64,000 nt of DNA from Streptomyces sp. TLI_235 (GCA_002300355.1 NSGV01000001.1:3286001-3350000); one strand, 5' to 3'; positions 33,533 to 44,992 are shown, counted from the stretch's first letter. Notes: generated from the letters alone by a model not told the origin. A program made the numbers and translations.

Positions 33533-34453
33533 TCAATCGATGGCGGCGCCGGGGGCCGGCTCGGCGAGCTGGTCGCGGACGTCGGCGCAGGCGGCGGCGA
33601 GCCGCTCGACCCGGCGGGCGGGCAGGCCGGGGCGCAGGGCCAGGGAGACCGGGACGGAGAGCGGCGAGCCGTCGAACTCGCGCCAGACCACCCGGCGGGA
33701 GAGTCCGGCCTCGGCGTTGCTGGCGTAGAGCACCGTCCAGGAGTCGGCGCTGAGCGCGATCTCGGCGAGGGTGTCGTGCTGGGTGGTGAAGGGCCGGCCG
33801 AGGACGGGCCGGAACCCGGCGGTGGCGCAGGCGGAGAGCAGCAGGTCGACCAGGGCGGGGTTGAGGTCGCGGGGGACGATCCGCAGCGGGAGGTCGCGCA
33901 GGGCGTCCAGCGGGACGGCCTGCCGCCCGGCGAGCGGGTGGGCGGCGGGCAGGACGGCGACCAGGCGGTCGGAGAACAGCGGCAGGACGCGCAGGCCCGG
34001 GATGGAGACGGCGCCGCGGACGACGGCGCCGTCGAGTTCGCCGGTGCGGACCTGGCGGATCCGCTGCGGGCCCGCGAGGTTGCGGAACTGGACCCGCAGG
34101 TCGGGGTCGTGGGCCATCAGCGAGTCGAGGAAGAGGTCGAGCCGGCTGCCGAGGCTGCTGCCGGTGCCCAGGCGCAGGGTCTCCTCGGCGGGGCCGGTGA
34201 GGCTTCGGGCCTCGGCGGCGAGCGAATCGAGGGCGACCAGGACGGCGCGGGCGCGCGGGAGGATGCGGTGGCCGGCCGGGGAGAGTTCGACCGATCGGCT
34301 GGTGCGCACGAAGAGGTCGTGGCCGAGTTCCCGTTCGAGCCGGCGGAGCTGCTGGCTGAGGGTGGACTGCGCGATGTGCTGGCGCTGCGCCGCGCGGCCG
34401 AAGTGCAGCTCCTCGGCGACCGATACGAAGTACTGCAGCTGCCTGATCTCCAT
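33533..34453 (-). CDS. LysR-family transcriptional regulator
   Basis: 306-aa regulator. The winged HTH at the N-terminus is canonical: MEIRQLQYFVSVAEELHFGRAA, then HIAQSTLSQQLRRLERELGHDLF and ELSPAGHRILPRA. A periplasmic-binding-protein-like effector domain (~90-300) follows. ATG 34453 has GGGGGCGGA upstream; a longer frame is not supported. It is on the same strand and 126 bp upstream of the six-gene operon, so it is the obvious candidate regulator, sensing a pathway metabolite. Most LysR genes are divergent from their targets, so this co-directional layout is slightly unusual. 141 bp separate its start from the korB terminator. Confidence 0.92.
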   Translation of the reverse strand: MEIRQLQYFVSVAEELHFGRAAQRQHIAQSTLSQQLRRLERELGHDLFVRTSRSVELSPAGHRILPRARAVLVALDSLAAEARSLTGPAEETLRLGTGSSLGSRLDLFLDSLMAHDPDLRVQFRNLAGPQRIRQVRTGELDGAVVRGAVSIPGLRVLPLFSDRLVAVLPAAHPLAGRQAVPLDALRDLPLRIVPRDLNPALVDLLLSACATAGFRPVLGRPFTTQHDTLAEIALSADSWTVLYASNAEAGLSRRVVWREFDGSPLSVPVSLALRPGLPARRVERLAAACADVRDQLAEPAPGAAID

Positions 34454-34594
34454 GTCCGCCCCCGTGCCGAAAACATTCCTGCCGATCTGAAATGTAACGG
34501 ACAGACATGCCGATCGGAGGCTACAAGGCAGATGGAGCAGCAGTTTCCAAAGCATCGGCCAGGATCAGGCAATGATTCGGCCAAGCCGGGGACA

Positions 34595-34630
34595 GCGCGG
34601 GCCCCGGGGGCGTACCTCCGGGGCCCGCGC
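34595..34630 (-). terminator. Terminator after korB
   Basis: Perfect 13-bp stem (34595-34607 GCGCGGGCCCCGG with 34618-34630) around a 10-nt loop. It starts 8 bp past the korB stop codon and insulates korAB from the LysR gene. Confidence 0.85.
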
Positions 34631-34638
34631 GGGAGCGG

Positions 34639-35678
<1,040 letters not shown>

Positions 35679-35682
<4 letters not shown>

Positions 35683-37649
35683 CGCTGGTCCTCCGCGTCG
35701 AGGGTGCCGATCGCCGCGTGCAGCACATCGGCCAACTGGGCGGCCTTGAAAGGAAGTCCGCGGACCTGGTTGTAGGACTGGGCGTCCACGAGGTACTTGG
35801 CCCGCAGCAGCAGGGCGAGCTGGCCGAGGTTCATCTCGGGGACGATGACCTTCTCGTAACCGCGCAGCACCTGGCCGAGGTTGGCCGGGAAGGGGTTGAG
35901 GTGGCGCAGGTGGGCCTGGGCGACGCGGCCGCCGTCGGCACGGACCCGGCGCACGGCGGCGGTGATCGGCCCGTAGGTGGAGCCCCAGCCCAGCACCAGG
36001 ACGCGGGCCCGGCCGCCCGGGTCGTCGACGGCGACGGGGGGCACCTCGATGCCGTCGATCTTGGCCTGCCGGGTGCGGACCATGAAGTCGTGGTTGGCCG
36101 GGTCGTAGGAGATGTTGCCGGTGCCGTCCTGCTTCTCGATGCCGCCGATCCGGTGCTCCAGGCCGGGGGTGCCGGGCACCGCCCAGGGGCGGGCCAGGGT
36201 CTGCGGGTCGCGCTTGTACGGCCAGAAGGCGCGGCTGCCGTCGGGCAGCTCGTGGTTCGGCTCGGTGGCGAAGTCGACGGTCAGGTCGGGCAGTTCGTCG
36301 ACGGCGGGGATGCGCCACGGTTCGGAGCCGTTGGCGAGGTAGCCGTCGGAGAGCAGGAAGACCGGGGTGCGGTAGGTCAGCGCGATCCGCGCCGCCTCCA
36401 GGGCGGCGGTGAAGCACTCGGCGGGGGTGGCGGGCGCGACGACCGGCACCGGGGCCTCGCCGTTGCGGCCGAACATGGCCTGCAGCAGGTCGGCCTGCTC
36501 GGTCTTGGTGGGCAGGCCGGTGGACGGGCCGCCGCGCTGGATGTCCACGACCAGCAGCGGCAGTTCGAGCGAGACGGCGAGGCCGATGGTCTCCGACTTG
36601 AGGGCGACGCCGGGGCCGGAGGTGGTGGTGACGCCGAGCGCGCCGCCGAAGGCCGCACCGAGGGCGGCGCCGATGCCGGCGATCTCGTCCTCGGCCTGGA
36701 AGGTGCGCACGCCGAAGTTCTTGTGCTTCGACAGCTCGTGCAGGATGTCGGAGGCCGGGGTGATCGGGTACGAGCCGAGGAAGAGCGGCAGCCCTGAGCG
36801 CTCGGCCGCGGCGATCAGGCCGTAGGAGAGCGCCAGGTTGCCGGAGATGTTGCGGTAGGTGCCGGACGGCAGCGCGGCCGGGGCGATCTCGTAGGAGACC
36901 GCGAAGTCCTCGGTGGTCTCGCCGAAGTTCCAGCCAGCCCGGAAGGCCAGGATGTTGGCCTCGGCGATGTCGGGCCGCTTCGCGAACTTCTGCCGCAGGA
37001 AGGTCTCGGTGCCGCCGGTCGGCCGGTGGTACATCCAGGAGAGCAGGCCGAGCGCGAACATGTTCTTGGCGCGTTCGGCGTCCTTGCGGGCCAGGCCGCT
37101 CTCCTTGAGCGCCTCCAGCGTCAGGCTGGTCAGCGGCACCTTGTGCAGTCGGAAGGCGTCCAGCGAGCCGTCGCCCAGCGGGTCGGCGGCGTAGCCGACC
37201 TTCGCCAGGGCCCGCTTGGTGAACTCGTCGGTGTTGACGATGATCTCGGCACCGTGCGGCACGTCCGGCAGGTTGGCCTTCAGCGCGGCCGGGTTCATCG
37301 CCACCAGCACGTTGGGGGCGTCGCCCGGGGTCAGGATGTCGTGGTCGGCGAAGTGCAGCTGGAAGCTGGACACGCCCGGCAGGGTGCCGGCGGGTGCCCG
37401 GATCTCGGCCGGGAAGTTCGGCAGGGTGGAGAGGTCGTTGCCGAAGGACGCCGTCTCCGAGGTGAAGCGGTCCCCGGTGAGCTGCATGCCGTCGCCGGAG
37501 TCCCCGGCGAAGCGGATGATCACCCGGTCGAGCGTGCGGGTGGGCTTGACCGGACGCCCCTGCCTGGCCGACGGAGGCGCCGAGCCGGCCCGGCCCTCGC
37601 TCCCGTCCGAGCCGTCCACTGCCTCTGACTGATCGACCTGACTGGTCAC
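35679..37649 (-). CDS. korA: 2-oxoacid:ferredoxin oxidoreductase, alpha subunit (gamma-alpha fusion)
   Basis: 656-aa partner of KorB. The N-terminal ~45 residues are polar and variable; residues ~45-230 form the gamma domain (IIRFAGDSGDGMQLTGDRF, DILTPGDAPNVLVAMNPAAL), and ~260-650 the alpha pyrimidine-binding and transketolase C-terminal parts (GSYPITPASDILHELSKHKN, QAEDEIAGIGAALGAAFGGA, TTSGPG, VLGWGSTYGPI). GTG 37649 with GAGGAGG nine bases upstream is preferred to the longer frame. It is translationally coupled to korB. The preference for 2-oxoglutarate over pyruvate is by analogy with the streptomycete and mycobacterial KorAB. Confidence 0.95.
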
Positions 37650-37824
37650 TGCCGCGGACCTCCTCGTGGGCGCCAGCCGCGGGCGTGAGCCGTGTGCCCC
37701 GTCCGCCTGGTGCACCACTCGCATCCTAAGGCGGACGGGGATCACTCGACCGGAACTCGGGCACGTGGAGTCGCTCGATGCGCCAACTCCGATCGGACGG
37801 CGACCGGAGGGTGGGCCGATACGG

Positions 37825-38487
37825 TCAGGAGTTCAGGTAGGTGAGCACCGCCAGCACCCGGCGGTGGTCCTCGGGGCTCTGGCCGAGGCCGAGCTTGAGG
37901 AAGATGTTGCTGACGTGCTTCTCCACCGCGCCGTCCGAGACCACCAGCTGCCGGGCGATCGCCGCGTTGGTGCGGCCCTCGGCCATCAGCCCGAGCACCT
38001 CGCGCTCGCGCGGTGTGAGACCCGCCAGGACGTCTCCGCGGCGGCTGCGGCTGAGCAGCTGCTGGACCACCTCCGGGTCGAGCGCGGTGCCCCCGCCGGC
38101 CACCCGGACGACCGCGTCCACGAACTCGCGGACGTCGGCGACCCGGTCCTTCAGCAGATAGCCCACCCCCCGGGTGGAGCCGGCCAGCAGCTCGCCGGCG
38201 TACCGCTCCTCCACGAACTGCGAGAACACCAGCACACCCAGCCCCGGGTACCGGCCGCGCAGGGCGACGCAGGCGCGCACGCCCTCGTCGGTGTGGCTGG
38301 GCGGCATCCGGACGTCGGCGACCACCACGTCCGGCAGCTCGCCGGCCTCGGCCAGCTCGTGGACGGTCTTCAGCAGCGCCTCGCCGTCGCCGACCCCGGC
38401 GACCACCTCCAGGCCCCGATCGATCAGCAGCCTGGTGAGGCCCTCCCGCAGGAGGACGGAGTCCTCGGCGATCACGACGCGCAGCAT
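37825..38487 (-). CDS. NarL/FixJ-type two-component response regulator
   Basis: 220-aa regulator. Receiver domain (~1-125) with acidic pocket in VIAEDSVLLREGL and phospho-acceptor Asp in VVVADVRMPPSHTDEG; conserved Lys in LLKDRV. The LuxR-type HTH (~155-215) reads LTPREREVLGLMAEGRTNAAIARQL then VEKHVSNIFLKLGL. ATG 38487 has GAAGGGGG at 7 bases. No histidine kinase is encoded nearby, so it is an orphan in this window. It lies 175 bp downstream-facing from korA and 58 bp past the polyprenyl synthase stop on the same strand, so it may be co-transcribed with that gene. Confidence 0.93.
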   Translation of the reverse strand: MLRVVIAEDSVLLREGLTRLLIDRGLEVVAGVGDGEALLKTVHELAEAGELPDVVVADVRMPPSHTDEGVRACVALRGRYPGLGVLVFSQFVEERYAGELLAGSTRGVGYLLKDRVADVREFVDAVVRVAGGGTALDPEVVQQLLSRSRRGDVLAGLTPREREVLGLMAEGRTNAAIARQLVVSDGAVEKHVSNIFLKLGLGQSPEDHRRVLAVLTYLNS

Positions 38488-38545
38488 TGACGAGCCCCCT
38501 TCGACGGCGGGCCGCCCCCGTGACAGGCCCGGTCTCACCCCAAAG

Positions 38546-39559
38546 TCACATGGTACGGATCGCGACCGCGTCGCAGAGGCCCTGCAGGGCCGCCTTGGCC
38601 GGGCACTCCGGCAGCGGGGCGAGCAGGGCGCGGGCCTCCTCGGCGTACCGCAGGGTCTCCCGGCGGGCCCGCTCCAGCGCCGGGTGGCGGCGCAGCAGGC
38701 GCAGCGCCTCGGCGTGCAGCTCGTCGTCCTCGGCGAGGTCGCCCTCCAGCAGCTCGCGCAGCCGCAGGTCGGCGGGGTCGTCCTGGTCCACCGGGGTCTG
38801 CCGGAGCAGCAGCACGGGCAGGGTGGGGACGCCCTCGCGCAGGTCGGTGCCGGGGGTCTTGCCGGACTCGTGGCCGTCGCTGGCGACGTCGAGGACGTCG
38901 TCGGCGAGCTGGAAGGCGGTGCCCATGCGCTCGCCGTACTGGGTGAGGATGTCGACCACCCACGGCTCGGCGCCGGCCATCAGGGCGCCGAAGCGGCAGG
39001 AGACGGCGACCAGCGAGCCGGTCTTGCCGGAGATGACGTCCAGGTAGTGCTGGAGCGGGTCGTCGGCCGGACGGGGCCCTGCGGTCTCCAGGATCTGGCC
39101 GGTGACCAGGCGCTCGAAGGCGTCGGCCTGGATCCGGACGGCCTCCGGGCCGAGGTCGGCGAGGACCTGCGAGGCGCGGGAGAAGAGGAAGTCGCCGGTG
39201 AGGATGGCGACCGAGTTGTCCCAGCGGGAGTTCGCGCTCTGGGCGCCGCGCCGCACCGGGGCCTCGTCCATGACGTCGTCGTGGTACAGCGTGGCGAGGT
39301 GGGTGAGCTCGACGACGACGGCGGCCGGCACCACGCCGGGCGCGTACGGGTCGCCGAACTGGGCGGCGAGCATGACCAGCAGTGGGCGGAACCGCTTGCC
39401 GCCGGCCTCGATGAGGTGGCTGGCGGTGACGGTGATGAACGGAACCTCGCTCTTCACCGCCTCGACGAGCGCGGTTTCGACCGCGTCCATCCCCGTCTGG
39501 ACGTCACGGGTCAGATCGCGGTCCTGCACGCTCAGCCCGAAGGGCCCCACGACGGTCAC
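38546..39559 (-). CDS. Polyprenyl diphosphate synthase (menaquinone tail)
   Basis: 337-aa trans-isoprenyl diphosphate synthase. The first Asp-rich motif is YHDDVMDEAPVRRG (DDxxD) and the second QLADDVLDVASD; GGKRFRPLL near residue 55 binds isopentenyl diphosphate, and LTGDFLFSRA and SGKTGSL are typical of long-chain members. It should extend farnesyl or geranylgeranyl diphosphate with IPP to the side chain of menaquinone. GTG 39559 is chosen for the AGGAG upstream. Its position next to nuoN, and near menG, mqnC and the geranylgeranyl reductase, supports a respiratory quinone role; exact chain length is unknown. Confidence 0.9.
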   Translation of the reverse strand: MTVVGPFGLSVQDRDLTRDVQTGMDAVETALVEAVKSEVPFITVTASHLIEAGGKRFRPLLVMLAAQFGDPYAPGVVPAAVVVELTHLATLYHDDVMDEAPVRRGAQSANSRWDNSVAILTGDFLFSRASQVLADLGPEAVRIQADAFERLVTGQILETAGPRPADDPLQHYLDVISGKTGSLVAVSCRFGALMAGAEPWVVDILTQYGERMGTAFQLADDVLDVASDGHESGKTPGTDLREGVPTLPVLLLRQTPVDQDDPADLRLRELLEGDLAEDDELHAEALRLLRRHPALERARRETLRYAEEARALLAPLPECPAKAALQGLCDAVAIRTM

Positions 39560-39734
39560 GAAGACCACTCCTGTCCCTGGTCGTTCCCAGCGGCCTGGTC
39601 CCCCCGGTCGCCGCCTCGATGCGTACTGCTGCACGCACTAGGCAGCGTATCCGGTCACGAGTGGATCACTGCACGGGCATGTCCCCAACCAGCGCGTCGG
39701 CGCGGTGCGGCACCCGCCCGGGGCCCGGGAAGCA

Positions 39735-39764
39735 CCCGGCCCCCGCCGGTCGGCGGGGGCCGGG
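39735..39764 (-). terminator. Terminator of the nuo operon
   Basis: Perfect 13-bp stem (39735-39747 CCCGGCCCCCGCC with 39752-39764) and 4-base loop, 17 bp past the nuoN stop codon in the direction of transcription. Confidence 0.88.
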
Positions 39765-39781
39765 CAGCGGGCCCGTGCGGC

Positions 39782-41419
39782 CTAGCGGACGAAGAGCGAG
39801 GCCTTCGACGCCAGGTCGAGGAAGTACTGCGGCAGCAGGCCGAGGCCCAGCGTGACCAGCACGCCGACGCCGATGGCGGTGGCGGTGAGCGGGCTGGGCA
39901 CGGCCACCGAGGGGCCCTGCGGCTGCGGGTCGGAGAAGAACATCAGCACGATGACGCGGATGTAGAAGAACGCCGCGACGGCCGAGCTGAGCACACCGAC
40001 GATCACCAGCGGGGTCGCGCCGCCGGCCGCCGCGGCCTGGAAGACCGCGAACTTCCCGGTGAAGCCGCTGGTCAGCGGGATGCCGGCGAAGGCCAGCAGG
40101 AACAGCGCGAAGACCGCCGCCAGCAGCGGCGAGCGCCGGCCGAGGCCGGCCCAGTTGGAGAGGTGGGTGGCCTCGCCCTTGGAGTCGCGCACCAGGGTGA
40201 CCACGGCGAACGCGCCGAGCGTCACGAAGGAGTAGGCGAGCAGGTAGAAGAGGACGGCGCTCAGGCCCTGCCGGTTGGTGGCGATCACGCCGGTGAGGAT
40301 GAAGCCGGCGTGGGCGATCGAGGAGTAGGCGAGCAGCCGCTTCACGTCCTGCTGGGTGACGGCGAGGATCGCGCCGACCACCATGGTGAGGATCGCCACA
40401 CCCCACATGACGGGCCGCCAGTCCCACTTCAGGCCGGGGAAGGCCACGTAGAAGAGGCGGAGGAAGGCACCGAACGCGGCGGTCTTGGTCGCCGCGGCCA
40501 TGAAGCCGGTGACCGGGGTCGGCGCGCCCTGGTAGACGTCCGGGGTCCAGGCGTGGAACGGCACGGCGCCTACCTTGAAGAGCAGGCCGACGGCGAGCAT
40601 GGCCAGGCCGATCAGCAGCAGCGCGTCGTTCTGGGTGGTGACGGCGAGCGCCGGGGTGACCGGGGCGACCCCGGAGACCACGTCGGCGATGTCGCCGAGC
40701 TGGACGCTGCCCGCGTAGCCGTACAGCAGCGCGGTGCCGAACAGGAAGAACGCCGAGGCGAAGGCACCGAGCAGGAAGTACTTGAGCGCCGCCTCCTGGG
40801 AGAGCAGCCGGCGCCGCCGGGCGAGCCCGCACAGCAGGTAGAGCGGGAGCGAGAGCACCTCCAGCGCCACGAACATGGTCAGCAGGTCGTTGGCGGCGGG
40901 GAAGAGCAGCATGCCGCCGACGGCGAACAGGGTGAGCGGGAAGACCTCGGTGGTGGTGAAGCCGGCCCGGATGGCCTCGCGCTCCTGGTCGCCGCCGGGG
41001 ACGGACGCGCCCTGGGCGGTGAAGGAGTCGACGCCGTGCCCGTTCAGGCGCGGCTCCAGCCGGCGCTCCGCGTAGGTGAGGACGGCGAGGACCGCGGTGA
41101 GCAGGATGACGCCCTGCAGGAAGAGCGCCGGACCGTCGATGGCGACCGAGCCCATGGCGAGCAGGCCGGCGTCGGTGGTGGCGTAGCCCTGCGCGGCGAG
41201 CACGACGACCGCGGTGAAGGCGCCGCCGAGACCGAGCAGGGAGATCCCGATCTGGGCGCCGTAGCGGGCCCGGCGCGGCAGGAAGGCCTCGGCGAGGATG
41301 CCCACGACCGCGGCACCGAAGACGATCAGCATCGGGGAGAGCTGGCCGTACTCGATGTGCGGGGCGGGGATGCTCGCGCTGTTGCCGCCCGCGGCGGCGA
41401 GCCACTGGGTGGGGCTCAT
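39782..41419 (-). CDS. nuoN: NADH-quinone oxidoreductase subunit N
   Basis: 545-aa antiporter-like membrane subunit of complex I with about 14 helices. ATKTAAFGAFLRLFYVAFPG and DVKRLLAYSSIAHAGFILTG carry the conserved Lys residues of the proton channel; ALEVLSLPLYLLCGLARRR marks helix 5. The ATG overlaps the nuoM stop (ATGA). It ends the operon. An insertion around residues 140-160 (GHGVDSFTAQGASVPGG) is hydrophilic and lies in a loop. Confidence 0.96.
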   Translation of the reverse strand: MSPTQWLAAAGGNSASIPAPHIEYGQLSPMLIVFGAAVVGILAEAFLPRRARYGAQIGISLLGLGGAFTAVVVLAAQGYATTDAGLLAMGSVAIDGPALFLQGVILLTAVLAVLTYAERRLEPRLNGHGVDSFTAQGASVPGGDQEREAIRAGFTTTEVFPLTLFAVGGMLLFPAANDLLTMFVALEVLSLPLYLLCGLARRRRLLSQEAALKYFLLGAFASAFFLFGTALLYGYAGSVQLGDIADVVSGVAPVTPALAVTTQNDALLLIGLAMLAVGLLFKVGAVPFHAWTPDVYQGAPTPVTGFMAAATKTAAFGAFLRLFYVAFPGLKWDWRPVMWGVAILTMVVGAILAVTQQDVKRLLAYSSIAHAGFILTGVIATNRQGLSAVLFYLLAYSFVTLGAFAVVTLVRDSKGEATHLSNWAGLGRRSPLLAAVFALFLLAFAGIPLTSGFTGKFAVFQAAAAGGATPLVIVGVLSSAVAAFFYIRVIVLMFFSDPQPQGPSVAVPSPLTATAIGVGVLVTLGLGLLPQYFLDLASKASLFVR

Positions 41420-43032
41420 TCGTGCTCACCTCCGTTGGTGGCGGCGACCGGGTGGGCCGGTGCCGGGTCGGTCGAGTGGACCTGGGAGAGCGTGGCGTCG
41501 ACGGCCGGGTTCACCATGTCGGTGAGCGGCTTCGGGTACACGCCGAGCAGCAGGGTGAGCGCCACCAGCGGTGCCACCACGGCGAGTTCGCGGACCTTGA
41601 GGTCCTCCATGCCCTCCATCCGCGGCTTCACCGGGCCGGTCATGGTGCGCTGGTACAGCAGCAGGGCGTACAGCGCGGCCAGCACGATGCCGAAGGTGGC
41701 GGCGATGCCGATCGCCGGGTACCGGCTGAAGGTGCCGACCAGCACCAGGAACTCGCTGACGAACGGCGCCAGGCCGGGCAGCGACAGGGTGGCCAGACCG
41801 CCGATCAGGAAGGTGCCGGCGAGCACCGGGGCGACCTTCTGCACGCCGCCGTAGTCGGCGATCAGCCGGGAGCCGCGGCGGGAGATCAGGAAGCCCGCGA
41901 CGAGCATCCACGCGGCGGTGGAGATGCCGTGGTTGACCATGTAGAGGGTGGCGCCGCTCTGGCCCTGGCTGGTCAGCGCGAAGATGCCCATGATGATGAA
42001 GCCGAAGTGCGAGATGGAGGCGTAGGCGACCAGCCGCTTGATGTCCTTCTGGCCGATCGCCACCAGGGCGCCGTAGACGATGCCGATCAGCGCGAGCACC
42101 AGGATCGCCGGGGCGAAGGTCTTGGAGGCGTCCGGGAAGAGGCCGAGGCAGTACCGCAGCATCGCGAAGGTGCCGACCTTGTCGACGACCGCGGTGATGA
42201 GGACGGCCGTTCCGGCGGTGGACTCGCCCATCGCGTTCGGCAGCCAGGTGTGCAGCGGCCAGAGCGGGGCCTTCACCGCGAAGGCGAAGAAGAAGCCGAG
42301 GAAGAGCACCTTCTCGGCGGCCGGGTCGATCACCAGCTTGCCGTCGGCGATCGCGGAGGTGAGCGTCGGCAGGTCGAAGGTGGCGAGGTCCTGGTCGGCG
42401 GCGATGACGTACAGCCCGATCACCGCGGCCAGCATGACCAGGCCGCCGAGCAGGTTGTACAGCAGGAACTTCACCGCGGCGTAGGACCGCTGCCGGCCCG
42501 CGTCCGGGCCGCCCGCCCGGTCGCCGAAGCCGCCGATCAGGAAGTACATCGGGATCAGCATGGCTTCGAAGAACACGTAGAACACGAAGACGTCGGTGGC
42601 CAGGAAGGACACCAGCACCATCGCCTCGACCGCGAGGATCAGGGCGAAGAAGCCCTGGGTGCGGCGCTTGGCCTCGAAGGTGCCCTCGGGGGCGGGGGCC
42701 GGGTCCGCGTCGTGCCAGGAGGCGAGCAGCACCAGCGGCACCAGCACCGCGGTGAGCAGCGCCAGCACGGCGCCGATGCCGTCCACGCCGAGCGAGAAGC
42801 TGATGCCGAAGGAGCGGATCCAGCTGTGGGACTCGGTCAGCTGGTAGCGCGGGCCGCCCGGATCGAACCGGGCGGCGACGACGGCGGTCAGCGCCAGGGT
42901 GGCCGCGGAGACGGCCAGTGCCACGGCCTTGGTGGTACGCCGGCGGGCCTCGCTGTTGCCCGCCGGCAGTGCGGCGGTGACCACCGCTCCGGCGGCGGGC
43001 ACGGCGCAGGTCGCGGTCAGCAGGTAGCTCAT
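41416..43032 (-). CDS. nuoM: NADH-quinone oxidoreductase subunit M
   Basis: 538-aa proton-pumping membrane subunit of complex I. FSLGVDGIGAVLALLTAVLVP, FYVFFEAMLIPMYFLIGGFG (conserved Glu in helix 5), PLWPLHTWLPNAMGESTAGTAVL and IKRLVAYASISHFGFIIMGIF are canonical. It starts 46 bp after nuoL, the second largest gap in the operon, with its own ribosome binding site. The C-terminus is short and polar and overlaps nuoN. Confidence 0.97.
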   Translation of the reverse strand: MSYLLTATCAVPAAGAVVTAALPAGNSEARRRTTKAVALAVSAATLALTAVVAARFDPGGPRYQLTESHSWIRSFGISFSLGVDGIGAVLALLTAVLVPLVLLASWHDADPAPAPEGTFEAKRRTQGFFALILAVEAMVLVSFLATDVFVFYVFFEAMLIPMYFLIGGFGDRAGGPDAGRQRSYAAVKFLLYNLLGGLVMLAAVIGLYVIAADQDLATFDLPTLTSAIADGKLVIDPAAEKVLFLGFFFAFAVKAPLWPLHTWLPNAMGESTAGTAVLITAVVDKVGTFAMLRYCLGLFPDASKTFAPAILVLALIGIVYGALVAIGQKDIKRLVAYASISHFGFIIMGIFALTSQGQSGATLYMVNHGISTAAWMLVAGFLISRRGSRLIADYGGVQKVAPVLAGTFLIGGLATLSLPGLAPFVSEFLVLVGTFSRYPAIGIAATFGIVLAALYALLLYQRTMTGPVKPRMEGMEDLKVRELAVVAPLVALTLLLGVYPKPLTDMVNPAVDATLSQVHSTDPAPAHPVAATNGGEHE

Positions 43033-43078
43033 GGCCGGCCTCCCCGCAGAGCCTCAGCTGTCATGGTGTGACCTTCCA

Positions 43079-44977
43079 TCAGACCGACCTCATGAGCAGG
43101 GTGGTGGCGACCAGCACGAGCGTGCCGCCGAACATGGAGAGCGCGTACGTGCGGACGAAGCCCGTCTGCATCCTGCGCATGCGTCCGGAGACGCCGCCGA
43201 TGGTGGCGGCGAGGCCGTTGACGAAGCCGTCGAGGCCGCGGCTGTCGAACCAGACCAGGGTCGCGGCGAGCGCCGAGCCGGGGCGGACCAGGACGGCGTG
43301 GTTGAAGTCGTCCTGGAGCAGGTCGCGGCGGGCGGCCCGGGTGAGCGCGGAGCCCACCGGCGGGGTGACCGGGACGCGGGTGCGGCCGTACATCGTGTAG
43401 GCCAGGGCGACACCGGCCAGCATGCAGACGGTGGTGAGCGCGGTGACCGCGGCCGCCGGGATCGGCGGGTGGCCCTCCTCGAAGCCGGTGACCGGCTCCA
43501 GCCACTTCAGGAAGGCGTCGCCGTACGTGAACAGCGCGCCGGCGAAGACCGAGCCGACCGCGAGGACCACCATCGGCAGCGTCATGACCTTCGGGGACTC
43601 GTGCGGGTGCGGCTCCTCGCCGGTCTCCGGGTCCGGCTGCCAGCGCTTCTCACCGAAGAAGGTCAGCATCATCACGCGGGTCATGTAGAACGCGGTGACG
43701 GCCGCGCCGATCAGGGCGCACAGGCCGAGGATCCAGCCCTCGGCGCCGCCCTTGGAGAACGCCGCCTCGATGATCTTGTCCTTGGAGAAGAAGCCGGACA
43801 GGCCGGGGAAGCCGATGATCGCCAGGTAGCCGAGGCCGAAGGTGGCGAAGGTGACCGGCATGTACTTGCGCAGGCCGCCGTAGTGCCGCATGTTCACCTC
43901 GTCGTTCATGCCGTGCATGACCGATCCGGCGCCGAGGAAGAGCCCGGCCTTGAAGAAGCCGTGGGTCACCAGGTGCATGATCGCGAAGACGTAGCCGATC
44001 GGGCCGAGGCCGGCCGCCAGCACCATGTAGCCGATCTGCGACATGGTCGAGCCGGCCAGCGCCTTCTTGATGTCGTCCTTTGCGCAACCGACGATCGCAC
44101 CGAAGAGCAGGGTGACGGTGCCGACCACGACCACCGCGGTCTGTGCGTCCGGCGCCAGGTCGAAGATCGCCGAGGATCGGGTGATCAGGTAGACGCCGGC
44201 GGTCACCATGGTCGCCGCGTGGATGAGCGCGGAGACCGGGGTCGGGCCCTCCATCGCGTCCCCGAGCCAGGACTGCAGCGGCACCTGGGCGGACTTGCCG
44301 CAGGCGGCCAGCAGCAGCATCAGCGCGATCGCCGTCAACCTGCCCTCGCTCGCGTCGTCCGCCGCCCCGAAGACCGGGCCGAAGGCGAAGGAGCCGAACT
44401 CCACGAACATCAGCATGATCGCGATCGACAGGCCCAGGTCGCCGACCCGGTTGACGATGAACGCCTTCTTGGCGGCCGTCGCGGCGCTCGGCTTGTGCTG
44501 CCAGAAGCCGATCAGCAGGTACGAGGCGAGGCCCACGCCCTCCCAGCCGACGTACAGCAGCAGGTAGTTGTCGGCCAGCACCAGCAGCAGCATCGCCGCC
44601 AGGAACAGGTTGAGGTAGCCGAAGAAGCGGCGGCGGCGCTCGTCGTGGGCCATGTAGCCCACCGAGTACACGTGGATCAGTGTGCCGACACCGGTGATCA
44701 GCAGGACGAAGGTCATGGACAACTGGTCCAGCTGGAAGGCGACATCGGCCTGGAAGCCGTTCACCGGGACCCAGCTGTACAGGAATTCGCGGACCGGCCG
44801 TTCCTCCGTGGGCCGTCCGAGCATCTGGGAGAAGAGGACCAGGCCGAGGCCGAAGGAGCCGGCGGCGGCCAGGGTGCCGAGCCAGTGGCCGAACCGGTCG
44901 AGCGCGCGCCCGCCGAGCAGCAGCAGGGCGGCGCCGGCCAGCGGGACCCCGACCAGCAGCGGAATGAGTGAGTTCAC
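43079..44977 (-). CDS. nuoL: NADH-quinone oxidoreductase subunit L
   Basis: 632-aa antiporter-like subunit of complex I with the long C-terminal lateral helix. [64 protein letters not shown] and [20 protein letters not shown] are diagnostic. The final ~100 residues ([21 protein letters not shown] onward) form the lateral helix and last membrane segment. It begins 15 bp after nuoK. Confidence 0.97.
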   Translation of the reverse strand: MNSLIPLLVGVPLAGAALLLLGGRALDRFGHWLGTLAAAGSFGLGLVLFSQMLGRPTEERPVREFLYSWVPVNGFQADVAFQLDQLSMTFVLLITGVGTLIHVYSVGYMAHDERRRRFFGYLNLFLAAMLLLVLADNYLLLYVGWEGVGLASYLLIGFWQHKPSAATAAKKAFIVNRVGDLGLSIAIMLMFVEFGSFAFGPVFGAADDASEGRLTAIALMLLLAACGKSAQVPLQSWLGDAMEGPTPVSALIHAATMVTAGVYLITRSSAIFDLAPDAQTAVVVVGTVTLLFGAIVGCAKDDIKKALAGSTMSQIGYMVLAAGLGPIGYVFAIMHLVTHGFFKAGLFLGAGSVMHGMNDEVNMRHYGGLRKYMPVTFATFGLGYLAIIGFPGLSGFFSKDKIIEAAFSKGGAEGWILGLCALIGAAVTAFYMTRVMMLTFFGEKRWQPDPETGEEPHPHESPKVMTLPMVVLAVGSVFAGALFTYGDAFLKWLEPVTGFEEGHPPIPAAAVTALTTVCMLAGVALAYTMYGRTRVPVTPPVGSALTRAARRDLLQDDFNHAVLVRPGSALAATLVWFDSRGLDGFVNGLAATIGGVSGRMRRMQTGFVRTYALSMFGGTLVLVATTLLMRSV

Positions 44978-44992
44978 CGTGGGCCCTCCGCC

